A DNA stretch of 64,000 bases from an aff. Roholtiella sp. LEGE 12411 (GCF_015206995.1 NZ_JADEXR010000003.1:43404-107403), one strand, 5' to 3'. Counted from the first letter of the stretch, positions 45,653 to 55,010 are shown. Program-made: numbers and translations. The notes: generated by a model not told the origin, from the sequence alone.

Positions 45653-47488
45653 TTACCATTGAGGCGCTGCTATAAGCAAGTTGAGAACCAATTGTTGTTC
45701 TAGGGGTCTAGAAAATAAATATCCTTGAGCAAAATTACAGTTTAAACTTCTAAGTTGAGCTAACTGTTCCTTGGTTTCGACGCCTTCAGCGATCGCAGTC
45801 AGCCCCATTGAATCGGCAATACCAATCATTGCTGGTACTAACCCCATATTCTCTTGATTTTCCTGCATACGTTTGACGAAAGATTTGTCAATTTTGAGTG
45901 CATTCAAAGGAAAGCTATACAAATAACTCAAAGAAGAATATCCTGTACCAAAGTCATCCATAATTAGCTTAATTTTTCGCTGCTTTAATTGCTGAAGAAT
46001 TGTTTTAATTCCGTTAGTATTTTCCATAATTACACTTTCGGTAATTTCCAGTTCTAAGTTAGCAGGATTAATTTTATTTTCATCAATAATTTGATCAATT
46101 TGAGATATAAAATCTGGTTTAGAAAACAACCGCGCACTTAAATTTACACTGATAGTTAGGTTTTCTGGAGTTGCTGGGTGCTTTTGCCAGATGCTTAGTT
46201 GATGGCAAGCTGTATCCAATACCCAGATATTGATAACATTAATCAAACCTGTTTCTTCTGCAACAGGAATAAACTCTCCAGGAGCAACTAGACCACGAAT
46301 CGGATGTTGCCAACGAACTAACGCTTCAAACCCAGAAATTTTACCTGTGGCCAGGGAAATAATTGGTTGATAGTAAACGCGAAATTCTTGCCGTTCAACA
46401 GCTCTTCGTAGGTCATTTTCTAACTCTAAAAGTTGGATGGCTTCCTGATACATTACTGGATCGAAAACGTGATATCTAGCTCTACCTTGAGCCTTAGCAC
46501 GATACATCGCTGTGTCTGCATCCCGCAACAAATACTCTGGACGTTCGTAATCTTTGTTGCCCCAACTAATACCAATACTGACATTCATAAATACTTCATA
46601 TCTAGATAGTTTAAAAGTCAGTGCTAGTTGTTCTAAGATGCGCTCAGCAAGTTGGATTGCCATGCTGATATCCGTAAGATTTTCTATGAGAATCCCAAAT
46701 TCATCGCCGCCTAATCGTGCTAAAGTGTCAACGGGCATCAGACATGTTTGCAGACGGTGAGCGATCGCTATCAGCAATTCATCTCCCACGAGATGTCCCA
46801 GAGAATCATTAATAACTTTGAAGCGATCGCAGTCCAAAAACAGTACAGCAAACTGATAATTATATTTTTGTTGAGCACGATTTAAAGCTTTTTCCAGTCG
46901 CCTGATAAACAACACTCGGTTTGGTAAACCAGTGAGTGAATCATGCAGTGCTATATCTAGCAACTTATTTTGCAGTTCCTGACGAGAACTAATTTCCTCC
47001 TGAAGTATTTGCAAAGCTTTTTCTAGCTCCCAAGTACGCTGTTTTACTCTTTGTTCTAGTTCAGCATTTAAGCTCAATATTTCTAATCGTGCCGTCCTCA
47101 ACGCCAGTTGATTTTGCACACGCACTAAAACTTCTTCAAACTCAAAAGGTTTAGCAATATAGTCTACACCACCTACTTTAAAAGCTTTAACTTTGTCGAA
47201 AACATCACCTAAAGCACTAATAAAAATCACCGGAATATCTACAGTTAATTCCCAAGCTTTCAACCTATGACAAACTTCATAACCATCGACTTCTGGCATC
47301 ATAATATCGAGTAAAATCAGATCCGGTAATACTGTTTGACAAGCCGTCAATGCCATTTGCCAGTTCAAGGCTTTGCGGACGTTATACCCTTCCTTGGTCA
47401 GGATAGAGGATAAAACCCGTAGGTTGATCGCCATATCATCAATGATCAAAATATCTTTTTTATCAGAGTCTAATCGCTCGTAATTCAT
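45653..47488 (-). CDS. Response regulator with GGDEF and EAL domains
   Basis: The 611-residue protein has a receiver domain (about 12-130, Asp in LILLDIMMPEVDG) and a coiled coil. A diguanylate cyclase domain (about 180-340) has an intact GGDEF in RLGGDEFGI, and a c-di-GMP phosphodiesterase domain (about 355-600) has an intact EAL in SGFEALVRW. Both catalytic motifs are canonical, including TESVIMEN and MDDFGTGYSS in EAL. It could make or degrade c-di-GMP depending on receiver phosphorylation. The downstream hybrid kinase is a likely partner. Confidence 0.93.
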   Translation of the reverse strand: MNYERLDSDKKDILIIDDMAINLRVLSSILTKEGYNVRKALNWQMALTACQTVLPDLILLDIMMPEVDGYEVCHRLKAWELTVDIPVIFISALGDVFDKVKAFKVGGVDYIAKPFEFEEVLVRVQNQLALRTARLEILSLNAELEQRVKQRTWELEKALQILQEEISSRQELQNKLLDIALHDSLTGLPNRVLFIRRLEKALNRAQQKYNYQFAVLFLDCDRFKVINDSLGHLVGDELLIAIAHRLQTCLMPVDTLARLGGDEFGILIENLTDISMAIQLAERILEQLALTFKLSRYEVFMNVSIGISWGNKDYERPEYLLRDADTAMYRAKAQGRARYHVFDPVMYQEAIQLLELENDLRRAVERQEFRVYYQPIISLATGKISGFEALVRWQHPIRGLVAPGEFIPVAEETGLINVINIWVLDTACHQLSIWQKHPATPENLTISVNLSARLFSKPDFISQIDQIIDENKINPANLELEITESVIMENTNGIKTILQQLKQRKIKLIMDDFGTGYSSLSYLYSFPLNALKIDKSFVKRMQENQENMGLVPAMIGIADSMGLTAIAEGVETKEQLAQLRSLNCNFAQGYLFSRPLEQQLVLNLLIAAPQW

Positions 47489-47540
47489 TCTACGTTTGTT
47501 ATAGTCAATTCCATGATTTTCTCAAACTGGTAATTTCTTG

Positions 47541-47846
47541 CTAAATACCGGAGAAATTGATAGCTTGACCTTTATTTGGTAGAATTTGCTTGATTAACTC
47601 TAAAATCAGGTTATTGCTACAGCTAGCTCCGGCGTGGTGTATCTTTCCCAGACACTCAGGTAAAATTTGCGGCAAAAACTCTAATAGTTCGGCTTCGCTA
47701 GCAAACATGTGTACTGTTTGATCAACAACTGCTTGGTTTTCCTTATGCCTGATTTCTCGATTTTTAATCACTTCGTCATAAATTTGCTCTTCTAAGGCTT
47801 TAATGGGAATAATTCTGTCAAAATTGGGAATTTTCATATTATTCAT
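47541..47846 (-). CDS. Hypothetical protein upstream of signalling genes
   Basis: The 101-residue soluble protein has no recognised family. It has two cysteine or small-residue patches (LPECLGKIHHAGASCSNN) and a helix-rich start. It is 52 bases upstream of the GGDEF-EAL gene on the same strand, so it may be in one transcript. The frame has normal codon use and begins MNNMKIPNFD, where either Met could be the start. Function is unknown. Confidence 0.6.
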   Translation of the reverse strand: MNNMKIPNFDRIIPIKALEEQIYDEVIKNREIRHKENQAVVDQTVHMFASEAELLEFLPQILPECLGKIHHAGASCSNNLILELIKQILPNKGQAINFSGI

Positions 47847-47871
47847 CCTAACGTTTTCCCTTGTAGTGCTC

Positions 47872-48400
47872 TCAAAATCGGCAGACCAGCACTAGGTAAA
47901 GTTGATTAGTTCCGGCAAAATAGACTTGAGCTACTTTTGATAATTGTGTGGCGCTAACTTCAGCCACTGCTCCTTGGCCAAGCGTCTGCTGGCAAATTTG
48001 ATTTGTGTAATCAGATTTATTATCTGTGATCATTACATCCACTGCTCCGGTTTCTAAAATTTGAGTCAGCTGACTCTGACTTTTGGATGGAGCCTCATTT
48101 CAAAATTTCTAGGACTTACGCAACTGACACACAAGGCTTCTGGCAAGAGTCAAGGGTCAAGGGGAGCCACTGCGCCCTTGCGGCTCTGCCGACTTGTTCG
48201 CGCAGCGTCTTTGACAGGAGAAGGAAGTGGCGTTCAACAATCAAGGTTTTTTGGACTTTTGACCTTTGACTGTGGACAACCTCAACGGAAAAAATATGAC
48301 ACTTGCGTAAGTTCTGATTTCATCTCAGCATTGTTTGCTTCTAAAACAGATTGCCATTATCTCGATGTTCAATACCGATAAATTCACCTTTGGGGCTTAG
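47872..48400 (-). pseudogene. Unknown gene broken by a MITE and a frameshift
   Basis: On the minus strand one fragment (about 48390-48318) reads PKGEFIGIEHRDNGNL, then, shifted one frame, VLEANNAEMKS. A second fragment (48099-47872) reads QLTQILETGAVDVMITDNK and continues to AQVYFAGTNQLYLVLVCRF before a stop. Removing the ~240 bases between them lets both join as MKS-QLTQ in a sensible protein. The family was not recognised. It is clearly not expressed as an intact protein. The next gene downstream on this strand begins 26 bases after the stop. Confidence 0.6.
48111..48315. mobile_element. MITE-like element inside a broken gene
   Basis: The ends are imperfect inverted repeats: AGGACTTACGCAACTGACAC (48111-48130) against AGAACTTACGCAAGTGTCAT read from 48315 to 48296 on the other strand (15 of 20 match). 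Inside lie the palindromic repeat with GCGCAGCGTC (inverse copy at 35253-35319) and a GTCAAGGGTCAAGG / GACCTTTGAC pair like that at 9476-9529. There is no transposase. Confidence 0.65.
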
Positions 48401-48565
48401 GGCGTGTCATCAATTAGGTAAACTTGAGTGAGAACTGGTGAAAAAATAAACACAGAACCAGCCCTTTCAAGTTCTTGTAATTTCTCTCAAATTATAGTTA
48501 GCTGATTAGTGAGAAATCAAGTAAATAAAATCAAAAGATTTCTTACTTTTTACTTTGACGAAAGG

Positions 48566-49387
48566 TTAATTTGGTTGAGAAAGTATCTCTACTTCGTTGC
48601 CTATTTGTAAAATTTTCCCGGCTTCCGAGGCGGGTAATCTTGTATTGACACTCAATCTGAAAAAGTTATTAAAACGGGACAAGGCTACCCAATCTGGCAA
48701 GGTTGCTTGCCGCTGTTTCACAAAGATTTTTTGAAAGTTCGGGTAAGTTTTCCCTAAGTAAGAATCACGTGTTGGGACTACACAACGCTGACACGGATTA
48801 ACTCCATAAAAACAAACATCTCCTACTCGAAAGGAGACTACATCGCCTTGTTCACTAAATAACCGATCTTCCCAAAACGGCGGTACACCATCAATCTCGA
48901 TGTTTGCACGTATCCGACGGCGCATTTCATCAACACTCAAGCTAGGGAACCAAGAAGCTACTTCCGCTAGTGTTGCTGTACTAATTACCGTTGGGCCAGG
49001 CGAGTTTGTATCGTCAGGAAACCCCATAAGAGAATTTTGCGCTAATGTAACAGCAAACCCGAAAAAATCACTCAAAGACGCTTCTAGACCTTGCCTTTCG
49101 TCATCCAGATGAAAAACTTGTTGTGAGTCGCTGTTTGGGAATTGCAGCGAAATAGTTCTATTGAAAAGTGCAGATTGCGATGCTCCAAAGAGGCTTGCGT
49201 AATATGCTCGCAGTAAATGAATTTTAGCATTGCGCTTGCCATTTACTAACTTCAAAGCCTTGTCAAAAATGGCAAACTCTCGGTCATGCTGTAGTGCTCC
49301 ACTAATGAGCACTCTAATATTTTCAACCTCAAAGCCGTCCAATGACTTGATTGGGTAAAGTAAAATTTTAGCTAGGTACGGCATCAT
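48566..49387 (-). CDS. MOSC-domain protein
   Basis: The 273-residue protein has an N-terminal MOSC beta-barrel domain (LAKILLYPIKSLDGFEVENI, REFAIFD) and a C-terminal MOSC domain (about 125-265) with DVVSFRVGDVCFYGV. The conserved cysteines are in NPCQRCVVPTRD, followed by RLSVNTRL. MOSC proteins handle molybdenum cofactor or sulfur transfer, and mARC-like members reduce N-hydroxylated compounds. The substrate is unknown. It starts at one of two adjacent ATG codons. A 178-base gap separates it from the broken gene downstream. Confidence 0.88.
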   Translation of the reverse strand: MMPYLAKILLYPIKSLDGFEVENIRVLISGALQHDREFAIFDKALKLVNGKRNAKIHLLRAYYASLFGASQSALFNRTISLQFPNSDSQQVFHLDDERQGLEASLSDFFGFAVTLAQNSLMGFPDDTNSPGPTVISTATLAEVASWFPSLSVDEMRRRIRANIEIDGVPPFWEDRLFSEQGDVVSFRVGDVCFYGVNPCQRCVVPTRDSYLGKTYPNFQKIFVKQRQATLPDWVALSRFNNFFRLSVNTRLPASEAGKILQIGNEVEILSQPN

Positions 49388-49651
49388 ATCAATTTGGGAT
49401 TTTTAGATTTTGCAGAAAGTCTGTAGTAACCCGTAGGATGCGCCGGATAGTGGCGAAGAGAACTTTCCAAGACGGATTTTGGATTTAAAGACTAGTGATT
49501 TGTTGATGGTTGATAGTCACCAGCTTTCAATCCATAATCCCCATTGCCCCTTATCCCTAGAGGAAAACCCAAGTTCCACAGTTCCTTCTACATCTCAAAT
49601 CCCTCGGTTACTTATTCACTTTACCAATATTATTCAAAGGCTAGAAGCGAA

Positions 49652-49966
49652 CTAGAGCACAATCAATGATATTCTCGCGGGGGACAATACCAGAGTTTTC
49701 CCTTCAATCACATGGCAGACATGGAGTGGCGTAGACGAGATTTCACAAAAAAATATTTCATGATCTCTCAACCCATAAGCTGCCATCACTCCATAAGCCC
49801 AAAGCCAAGCAGGAGAATCAATAAAGAGCGATCGCGCCTGAATTATTTGGTCATCAGTGGGAATTTGGCGCGGCTTAGTTTAGGCATTGCCATAGCTGCC
49901 AATGTAGGGTTTGAGGTCAACTGTTATCCCTGCAAGTTCAGCTATAATCTGCAATTTTTCACTGTG
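49652..49966 (-). pseudogene. Tyrosine recombinase (phage integrase-type) remnant
   Basis: On the minus strand the frame reads LQIIAELAGITVDLKPYIGSYGNA, one stop codon, then TKPRQIPTDDQIIQ and AWLWAYGVMAAYGLRDHEIFF. It continues through VIEGKT before losing similarity and stopping. YGLRDHE is the box I arginine motif of tyrosine recombinases, in the form common in cyanobacterial XisA/XisC-like integrases. The catalytic C-terminal half (H-x-x-R, Tyr) is missing. It lies 134 bases beyond the 3' end of tRNA-Val, a typical integration target. The region 49388-49651 shows no gene. Confidence 0.72.
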
Positions 49967-50066
49967 CTAATCTTGATCTCAAATTTCTCTGTGATTGCAG
50001 GTAATATCGGGTATTTCCAGGTAATAATATTACCCTAAATCACAAAGCAGTTTTACTCAGATATGC

Positions 50067-50092
50067 AAAAAGCCGCCAGATTGACGGCTTTT
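50067..50092 (-). terminator. Terminator after tRNA-Val
   Basis: AAAAGCCG/CGGCTTTT arms flank a short loop, and on the minus strand the stem ends in a T-run. It lies 8 bases beyond the tRNA 3' end. Confidence 0.72.
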
Positions 50093-50099
50093 CAATGAA

Positions 50100-50172
<73 letters not shown>

Positions 50173-50278
50173 GTTTTGTCTTCCAGTTAAACAATATAGC
50201 AAAATATCTCGCATCACGCTAGTATTTTTGGGAAAATATTTTTTTGTCTTATAATCACTCAGTACTCAGGATTTAATA

Positions 50279-50869
50279 ATGCCCTCTGGTCGAACGCACG
50301 ATCGCATTACTATGTATGCTTTGCCGTTCGTGGCGGGCGTAACTTTCTGGCAAACTCGCAGTAGCAATGCGACTTTGTTGGTTGCAGGTGGATTTCTATT
50401 TGGGGGGCTAATGTTTGGCCCCGATTTGGATATTTACTCTGTGCAATTTCAACGCTGGGGTTTTTTGCGCTGGATTTGGCTACCTTATCAAAAAAGCCTC
50501 CGCCATCGTTCTTTTTTCTCCCACGGGCCGATTATCGGTACAACATTGCGGGTACTTTATCTGGGCGGCTTGTTAGCTATCTTGGCAATTGTCATTTTGG
50601 TAGTTGCCGAAAAGTTGTGGAATATTGCTTTTACTTGGCAGGATTTAGGTGTAACTGTAGGGCGATCGCTCACGAGTTACAGTACTGAATATATCTCCCT
50701 GTTTTTGGGGTTTGAACTTGGTGCAATGAGTCATTCTCTGAGTGATTGGGGTGGTTCGGCATACAAGCGCGTGCAAAAACAGGGGCTTAGGAGTTTGCTT
50801 CCTAGTGGCAAAATTAAGAAGCGTAAAGTTACAAATCGTAGTAGTCGTCGGATTAAGCCAAAAAAATAA
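50279..50869 (+). CDS. DUF2227 putative metal-binding membrane protein
   Basis: The 196-residue protein starts MPSGRTHDRITMYALPF. The conserved histidines and aspartates are in the TH, GPDLD, HR..FSHGP and SHSLSDW motifs, spread between two or three hydrophobic helices. This matches cyanobacterial DUF2227 (YdjM-like) proteins annotated as metal-binding. The tail is very basic (KIKKRKVTNRSSRRIKPKK). It is followed after 29 bases by mazG on the same strand. Confidence 0.85.
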   Translation: MPSGRTHDRITMYALPFVAGVTFWQTRSSNATLLVAGGFLFGGLMFGPDLDIYSVQFQRWGFLRWIWLPYQKSLRHRSFFSHGPIIGTTLRVLYLGGLLAILAIVILVVAEKLWNIAFTWQDLGVTVGRSLTSYSTEYISLFLGFELGAMSHSLSDWGGSAYKRVQKQGLRSLLPSGKIKKRKVTNRSSRRIKPKK

Positions 50870-50898
50870 TTTTAAAACGCAAAGGGAAGCGCAGAGGT

Positions 50899-51714
50899 AT
50901 GGAAGTGAATCAAAATGAAAGTTTGGCGGCGTTGCAGGAATTGATTGAGGTGGTGGCGAAATTGCGATCGCCTGATGGTGGTTGTCCGTGGGATTTGGCG
51001 CAAACTCCCCAAACGCTGACACCTTATGTGATCGAAGAAGCTTATGAGGTGGTAGACGCGATTAAGAGTGGGGATAAAGAGGCGATCGCAGAAGAGTTAG
51101 GCGATTTATTATTACAAGTGGTACTGCAAGCCCAAATCGCTAGTGAATTTGGACAATTTTCTCTTCAAGAAGTTGCTCAAGGGATTTCCCAAAAGTTGAT
51201 TCGGCGTCATCCCCATGTGTTTGGTGATGTGTCCGTGACAAGTATAGATGAGGTGCGGCAAAATTGGGAACAAATCAAAGCTGCGGAAAAAGGCGAGCCA
51301 TCCTCAGAGGAGCAAAAACTTAGTGCTAAACTTAGTCGTTATGGACGTACTCTTCCTCCACTAACGGCAGCGATGAAGATTTCCCAAAAGGCTGCTGCTG
51401 TTGGGTTTGAGTGGGAAAATATTGATGGGGTTTGGGATAAGTTTCACGAGGAGTTGGGCGAGTTTCAGCAGGCTTTGGCTGAGGAAACACCAGCACGACA
51501 ACAAGCGGAATTAGGCGATTTACTATTTACAGTGATTCAGCTTGCGCGTTGGCATCATCTCGATCCTAGTGAAGCATTACAAGGTACAAATCAGCGATTC
51601 GTGCAACGGTTACAAAAAATGGAGGCAGTTTTTAACCGCCCCCTTTCTGATTACAGTTTGGATGAGTTAGAAACTCTTTGGCAGCAGGCAAAAGCCCAAC
51701 TAGCCCAAGAGTAG
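50899..51714 (+). CDS. mazG: Nucleoside triphosphate pyrophosphohydrolase
   Basis: MazG hydrolyses (d)NTPs to monophosphates and cleans aberrant nucleotides. The 271-residue product has two MazG units. The first carries CPWDLAQTPQTL, EEAYEVVDAI and EELGDLLLQV with ExxED-type metal ligands. The second carries FEWENIDGVWDKFHEELGEF and ELGDLLFTVI. The conserved R-HPHVFG segment is present. Length is typical. It converges with the aldehyde dehydrogenase gene, with 13 bases between stops. Confidence 0.95.
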   Translation: MEVNQNESLAALQELIEVVAKLRSPDGGCPWDLAQTPQTLTPYVIEEAYEVVDAIKSGDKEAIAEELGDLLLQVVLQAQIASEFGQFSLQEVAQGISQKLIRRHPHVFGDVSVTSIDEVRQNWEQIKAAEKGEPSSEEQKLSAKLSRYGRTLPPLTAAMKISQKAAAVGFEWENIDGVWDKFHEELGEFQQALAEETPARQQAELGDLLFTVIQLARWHHLDPSEALQGTNQRFVQRLQKMEAVFNRPLSDYSLDELETLWQQAKAQLAQE

Positions 51715-51727
51715 TAATACATTCAGT

Positions 51728-53194
51728 TTACAACTTGATAGTAACAGTCTTAATTTCTGTATATTGCTGCAAGCCATATTCGCCTAGTTCTCGACCAATA
51801 CCAGATTGCTTAAACCCACCGAAGGGTGCAGCAGCATCGAATACGTCGTAGCAATTTACCCAGACTGTACCAGCGCGTAAATTGTTAGCGATCGCATGGG
51901 CTTTAGTGATATCCTTTGTCCAGACTGCGGCTGCAAGTCCGTACATGGTGGCATTCGCCCGTTGAATTACTTCGTCGAGATCTTTAAACTTGATGATGCT
52001 CATCACTGGTCCAAAGATTTCTTCTTGAGCAATTTTCATATCATCGCGGACATCAGCGAAGACTGTGGGGGCGATGAAGAAACCCTGTTCTCCGACTTGA
52101 TTCCCACCACAAAGCATTTGAGCACCTTCGCGCATCCCAGACTCGATGTAACTCATCACCTTGTCGAATTGGTCTTTGTCAACCTGGGGCCCTTGTTCTG
52201 TTTTGGCATCGAAGGGATTACCAACAATCCGATTTTGAGCTTTTTCTACAGTTTTGGCGACAAACTCGTCATAGCATTTTTCTTCCACGAATAGCCGTGA
52301 ACCAGCACAGCAGCACTGCCCTTGGTTAAAGAATATGGCATCGTGGGAACCTGCGATCGCTGCATCCATATCAGCATCGGCAAAGACAATATTGGGACTC
52401 TTTCCACCAAGTTCTAGAGTGACGCGCTTGAGGTTACTCTTGGCGGCTGCTTCCATAATTAGATGTCCTACCTCGGTGGAGCCAGTAAAGGCCACTTTGT
52501 CAATATCCTTATGGCGAGCGATCGCAGCTCCGGCTGTTGGGCCATACCCTGATAAGATGTTCACCACACCAGGGGGAAAACCAGCTTCAATAATCAACTC
52601 GCCCACTCGTAGCGCTGACAATGGTGTTTGTTCAGCAGTTTTGAGAACTACAGTATTGCCAGTTGCCAAAGCCGGGGCTAGTTTCCACGCTTGCATTAAT
52701 AGCGGGAAATTCCAAGGGATAATCTGACCAACCACACCTACAGGCTCATGGCGAGTGTAGCAGAAGTACGGCCCGTTAATTGGGATGGTTTTACCTTGAA
52801 CTTTGTCAGCCCAACCTGCATAGTAGCGGTAGCAGGCGATGACTAGTTCCAAGTCGCCTAATGAATCTTGTAGCGGCTTTCCGTTATCCAGGGTTTCCAG
52901 ATGCGCCAATTCATCAATATTCTGCTTAATTAAATCGGCTAGTTTGTAAAGTAACTCGCCACGGCGGGTGGCAGAAATCTTAGACCATTCCCCATTGAAA
53001 GCTACGCGGGCTGCTTGTACTGCCTGATCTACATCTGCGGCGTCTGCTTCTGCTACTTCACAGATTACTTCACCTGTAGCTGGGTTAATCGTTTCAAATC
53101 GGCGATCGCTGATACTATTTACCCACTCGTTATTAATCAGCAGCCGAGTTGGGCCGATTTTGACCTGTTGTCCTGGTACTGTTGCTGTAACCAT
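51728..53194 (-). CDS. NAD(P)-dependent aldehyde dehydrogenase
   Basis: The 488-residue protein of the ALDH superfamily has cofactor-binding [10 protein letters not shown] and GSTEVG. The general-base Glu is in LELGGKSPN and the catalytic Cys in [11 protein letters not shown]. The closing EEIFGPV and [15 protein letters not shown] motifs are present. It is close to class 1/2 or betaine-aldehyde type enzymes. The substrate cannot be fixed, but broad aliphatic aldehyde oxidation is likely. A Shine-Dalgarno-like AAGGAGGGC lies just before its ATG. All motifs are intact. Confidence 0.93.
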   Translation of the reverse strand: MVTATVPGQQVKIGPTRLLINNEWVNSISDRRFETINPATGEVICEVAEADAADVDQAVQAARVAFNGEWSKISATRRGELLYKLADLIKQNIDELAHLETLDNGKPLQDSLGDLELVIACYRYYAGWADKVQGKTIPINGPYFCYTRHEPVGVVGQIIPWNFPLLMQAWKLAPALATGNTVVLKTAEQTPLSALRVGELIIEAGFPPGVVNILSGYGPTAGAAIARHKDIDKVAFTGSTEVGHLIMEAAAKSNLKRVTLELGGKSPNIVFADADMDAAIAGSHDAIFFNQGQCCCAGSRLFVEEKCYDEFVAKTVEKAQNRIVGNPFDAKTEQGPQVDKDQFDKVMSYIESGMREGAQMLCGGNQVGEQGFFIAPTVFADVRDDMKIAQEEIFGPVMSIIKFKDLDEVIQRANATMYGLAAAVWTKDITKAHAIANNLRAGTVWVNCYDVFDAAAPFGGFKQSGIGRELGEYGLQQYTEIKTVTIKL

Positions 53195-53383
53195 CAGGCC
53201 CTCCTTAAACTTAAGAAAAAGTTTGCTTAAATCTATTAGTTATGTTTCTGTGCATACAGTAATTTGCTAGGTTTCTTTATAAAGTTTTTAGCTTTGCTTA
53301 ACATACAATTTACATAAAAACGCTTTTCCCAACTCAACAATAAAACTATCACGCAGATAAAATTTAGCCTGTATCCCTATTTT

Positions 53384-53788
53384 TTAGGATTTTGGGCTTT
53401 TACCTCGTTCCAAAGCTTTTGATTCTGGTGGCGGAGGTTCGGGGGACTTTTGAAGGATTTCAATAATTGTAGTAATGACTTCATTAGTTTTTTCGTTCTT
53501 AAGTTTCCCTAGACGTCGAATAACATTCCTTTTGTCAACTGTTGCAATAATGTTAGGGCGAATATAGCAAGGACTTAAGTTGAGTTTACCAACCCTGAAA
53601 TCTTGGTCTTCTAACTTAATTGCATAGTCTCTGCCTGGTTTACTAGTAATAGGACAGACCATGATATTGTTACTATCTGATTCTGCAATTACCAAAGCAG
53701 GTCGTCTTTTAGTGGCAGATGCATCAGAAAATGGAAAAGGCACAGAGATGACATTACCTTTGTCAAGGTTTTCTATAGATCCTTCCAA
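53384..53788 (-). CDS. PemK/MazF-family toxin, putative mRNA interferase
   Basis: The 134-residue protein has family motifs: KGNVISVPFPFSDA in place of the usual RGDVVWVDFP, then KRRPALVIAES. MVCPITSK, the SPCYIRPNIIATVDKRNVIRRLGKL core and VITTIIEILQ follow. MazF-type toxins cleave RNA at short sites. The C-terminal tail is rich in proline (PEPPPPESK). It overlaps the upstream partner by 16 bases, so the two are translationally coupled, a typical toxin-antitoxin layout. Confidence 0.82.
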   Translation of the reverse strand: MEGSIENLDKGNVISVPFPFSDASATKRRPALVIAESDSNNIMVCPITSKPGRDYAIKLEDQDFRVGKLNLSPCYIRPNIIATVDKRNVIRRLGKLKNEKTNEVITTIIEILQKSPEPPPPESKALERGKSPKS

Positions 53789-54054
53789 GCTTTATCTTCC
53801 TCTGGATCGAGCCACACTTTATTTAGTGATGACTCACTTAATTCTAAAAAATCTTTTACCAGTGTTTGAGAATCATCTAAGTTGCTAACTTGTAAACCCT
53901 TCACTCTTTCAAGTGGTAGCCCAGTTAGTTTTGCTACTAAAGCTAAATCGATACCTTCTTGCAGCATATTGAGTGCAACTTGGATTAACCCCTGCTGCAA
54001 ACCTTGTTCCCATGCTTCGCGTAACGTTTTCGGTTTAATTGCCGAGTCATGCAT
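53773..54054 (-). CDS. Antitoxin-like protein with Rpn/transposase-type helix repeat
   Basis: The 93-residue protein precedes the toxin gene and overlaps it. Its first ~50 residues (LREAWEQGLQQGLIQVALNM, LALVAKLTGLPLERVKGLQ) look like the C-terminal helical tail of Rpn-family PD-(D/E)XK nuclease-like transposases. The rest (DFLELSESSLNKVWLDPEED) looks like the C-terminal toxin-binding tail of small antitoxins. It may thus be a fusion that reuses a transposase tail for oligomerisation or DNA binding. The antitoxin role is inferred from position. Confidence 0.7.
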   Translation of the reverse strand: MHDSAIKPKTLREAWEQGLQQGLIQVALNMLQEGIDLALVAKLTGLPLERVKGLQVSNLDDSQTLVKDFLELSESSLNKVWLDPEEDKAWKDL

Positions 54055-54115
54055 AATTTTGTTAGTTCGTTGCCCTATGCTTCAATAATATCTGGGAGGT
54101 TCTTCCCAAAGAAAT

Positions 54116-54138
54116 GGAGGCAGTTGAGAACCGCCTCC
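54116..54138 (-). terminator. Hairpin between the TA pair and the M48 fragment
   Basis: Arms GGAGGCAGTT and AACCGCCTCC pair with one mismatch around a 3-base loop. It may shield the toxin-antitoxin promoter region or act as a terminator; the T-run is poor. Confidence 0.4.
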
Positions 54139-54196
54139 TGATAAATTAAAGCTTGGATGGAATGAGAAATGCTCAGGCAACAGGCTAAAATCTCAG

Positions 54197-54637
54197 CTAT
54201 CTGCTGCTCAAAAACATAGTCAAGACCACTCCTAGGATAATCGATCCACCACCGAGGATGAATGACCAGAAGCGATGGTAACTGTTAACGGTGGTGCCAT
54301 TTTCACTTTGGAGTTGGATAAGATCCATCCAAGGTGCAACGCCTCGGCGGAACCAACCCACAGCCCCAACTTGTTCACCAATTAGGCTTTGGACTCGCTT
54401 CATTCCAAATAGAAAATTACCAATGGGGCCAAAACGTGAGGCATAGTGCAGATAAAGCATCCCGCTACGATCTTGAATTTTTAGGTCGGAACCAAATTTA
54501 TAACCTGCGTCGCCACGACCAATTAGTTGACCTTCTAGTTTGGCTGGTTGTCCACGCAATGGACTGGCGTAGGGGTCTGACATCAAGGTGAGAATGTCCG
54601 TTTCTGGTGCTTGCTTGTAGTCGGGGAACATCACCAA
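54197..54637 (-). pseudogene. C-terminal part of the split M48 protease gene
   Basis: This 146-codon frame (TTG first codon) has a soluble middle (GYKFGSDLKIQDRSGMLYLHYA) and one membrane helix at the end. It begins where the upstream M48 gene would continue: VMFPDYKQAPETDIL follows the KAL codons after the inserted remnant. It lacks its own clear start and ribosome site. I read it as the severed C-terminal domain of the protease gene, not as an independent gene, though translation from the internal ATG (54631) cannot be excluded. Confidence 0.65.
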
Positions 54638-54649
54638 GGCTTTAACGCT

Positions 54650-55010
54650 TCGCGGAAGTCCCCACCCTCAACTTTTAGTAGGGTGGGGATATGGAGCGGG
54701 GGGTGAGGATTCCATCTAGAATTGATTTTTTACTTGGTAAAAACAAATTCTGGATGGATGACGAATCCCCAGGATTTTCTGGTAAGATAGATAGCGTCTT
54801 GACCATCAATGCCATAAGCGAAAACCAAGCTAATAGGTATATGTTGCATCGCCCTTGGCGTCTCCCCTTGGGAGAAGAAAAAAATTTGGGTCTTGGGAAC
54901 CAGGACTCCTGCCCTTGGAGGGAATGTCAGACCAAAAAAACTACGGGGTTTTTGAGGCTATTCCCGATGAATTGGGAAGCCCCGTTCGTCTTACGGCGGG
55001 GTAGTTCACT
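54650..55010 (+). mobile_element. IS200/IS605-like remnant splitting the M48 gene
   Basis: About 360 bases with no transposase carry two hairpins. One is CCCCACCCT/AGGGTGGGG (54660-54688). The other is GCCCCG...CGGGGTAG (54979-55003), close to the CCCCG...CGGGG end hairpin of the tnpB element at 7833. A small palindromic repeat with GTCTCCCCTTGGGAGAAG lies inside. The element divides the M48 gene after codons for GIGIL and before KALVMFPDY. Such palindrome-ended non-autonomous elements are known in cyanobacteria. Confidence 0.65.

Noticed and set aside
48061..48381. Plus-strand 106-codon frame
   Set aside because: It consists of MITE, palindromic repeat and antisense of the broken gene.
49712..50038. 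Plus-strand 108-codon frame
   Set aside because: It is antisense to the tyrosine recombinase remnant, whose minus-strand translation is recognisable.
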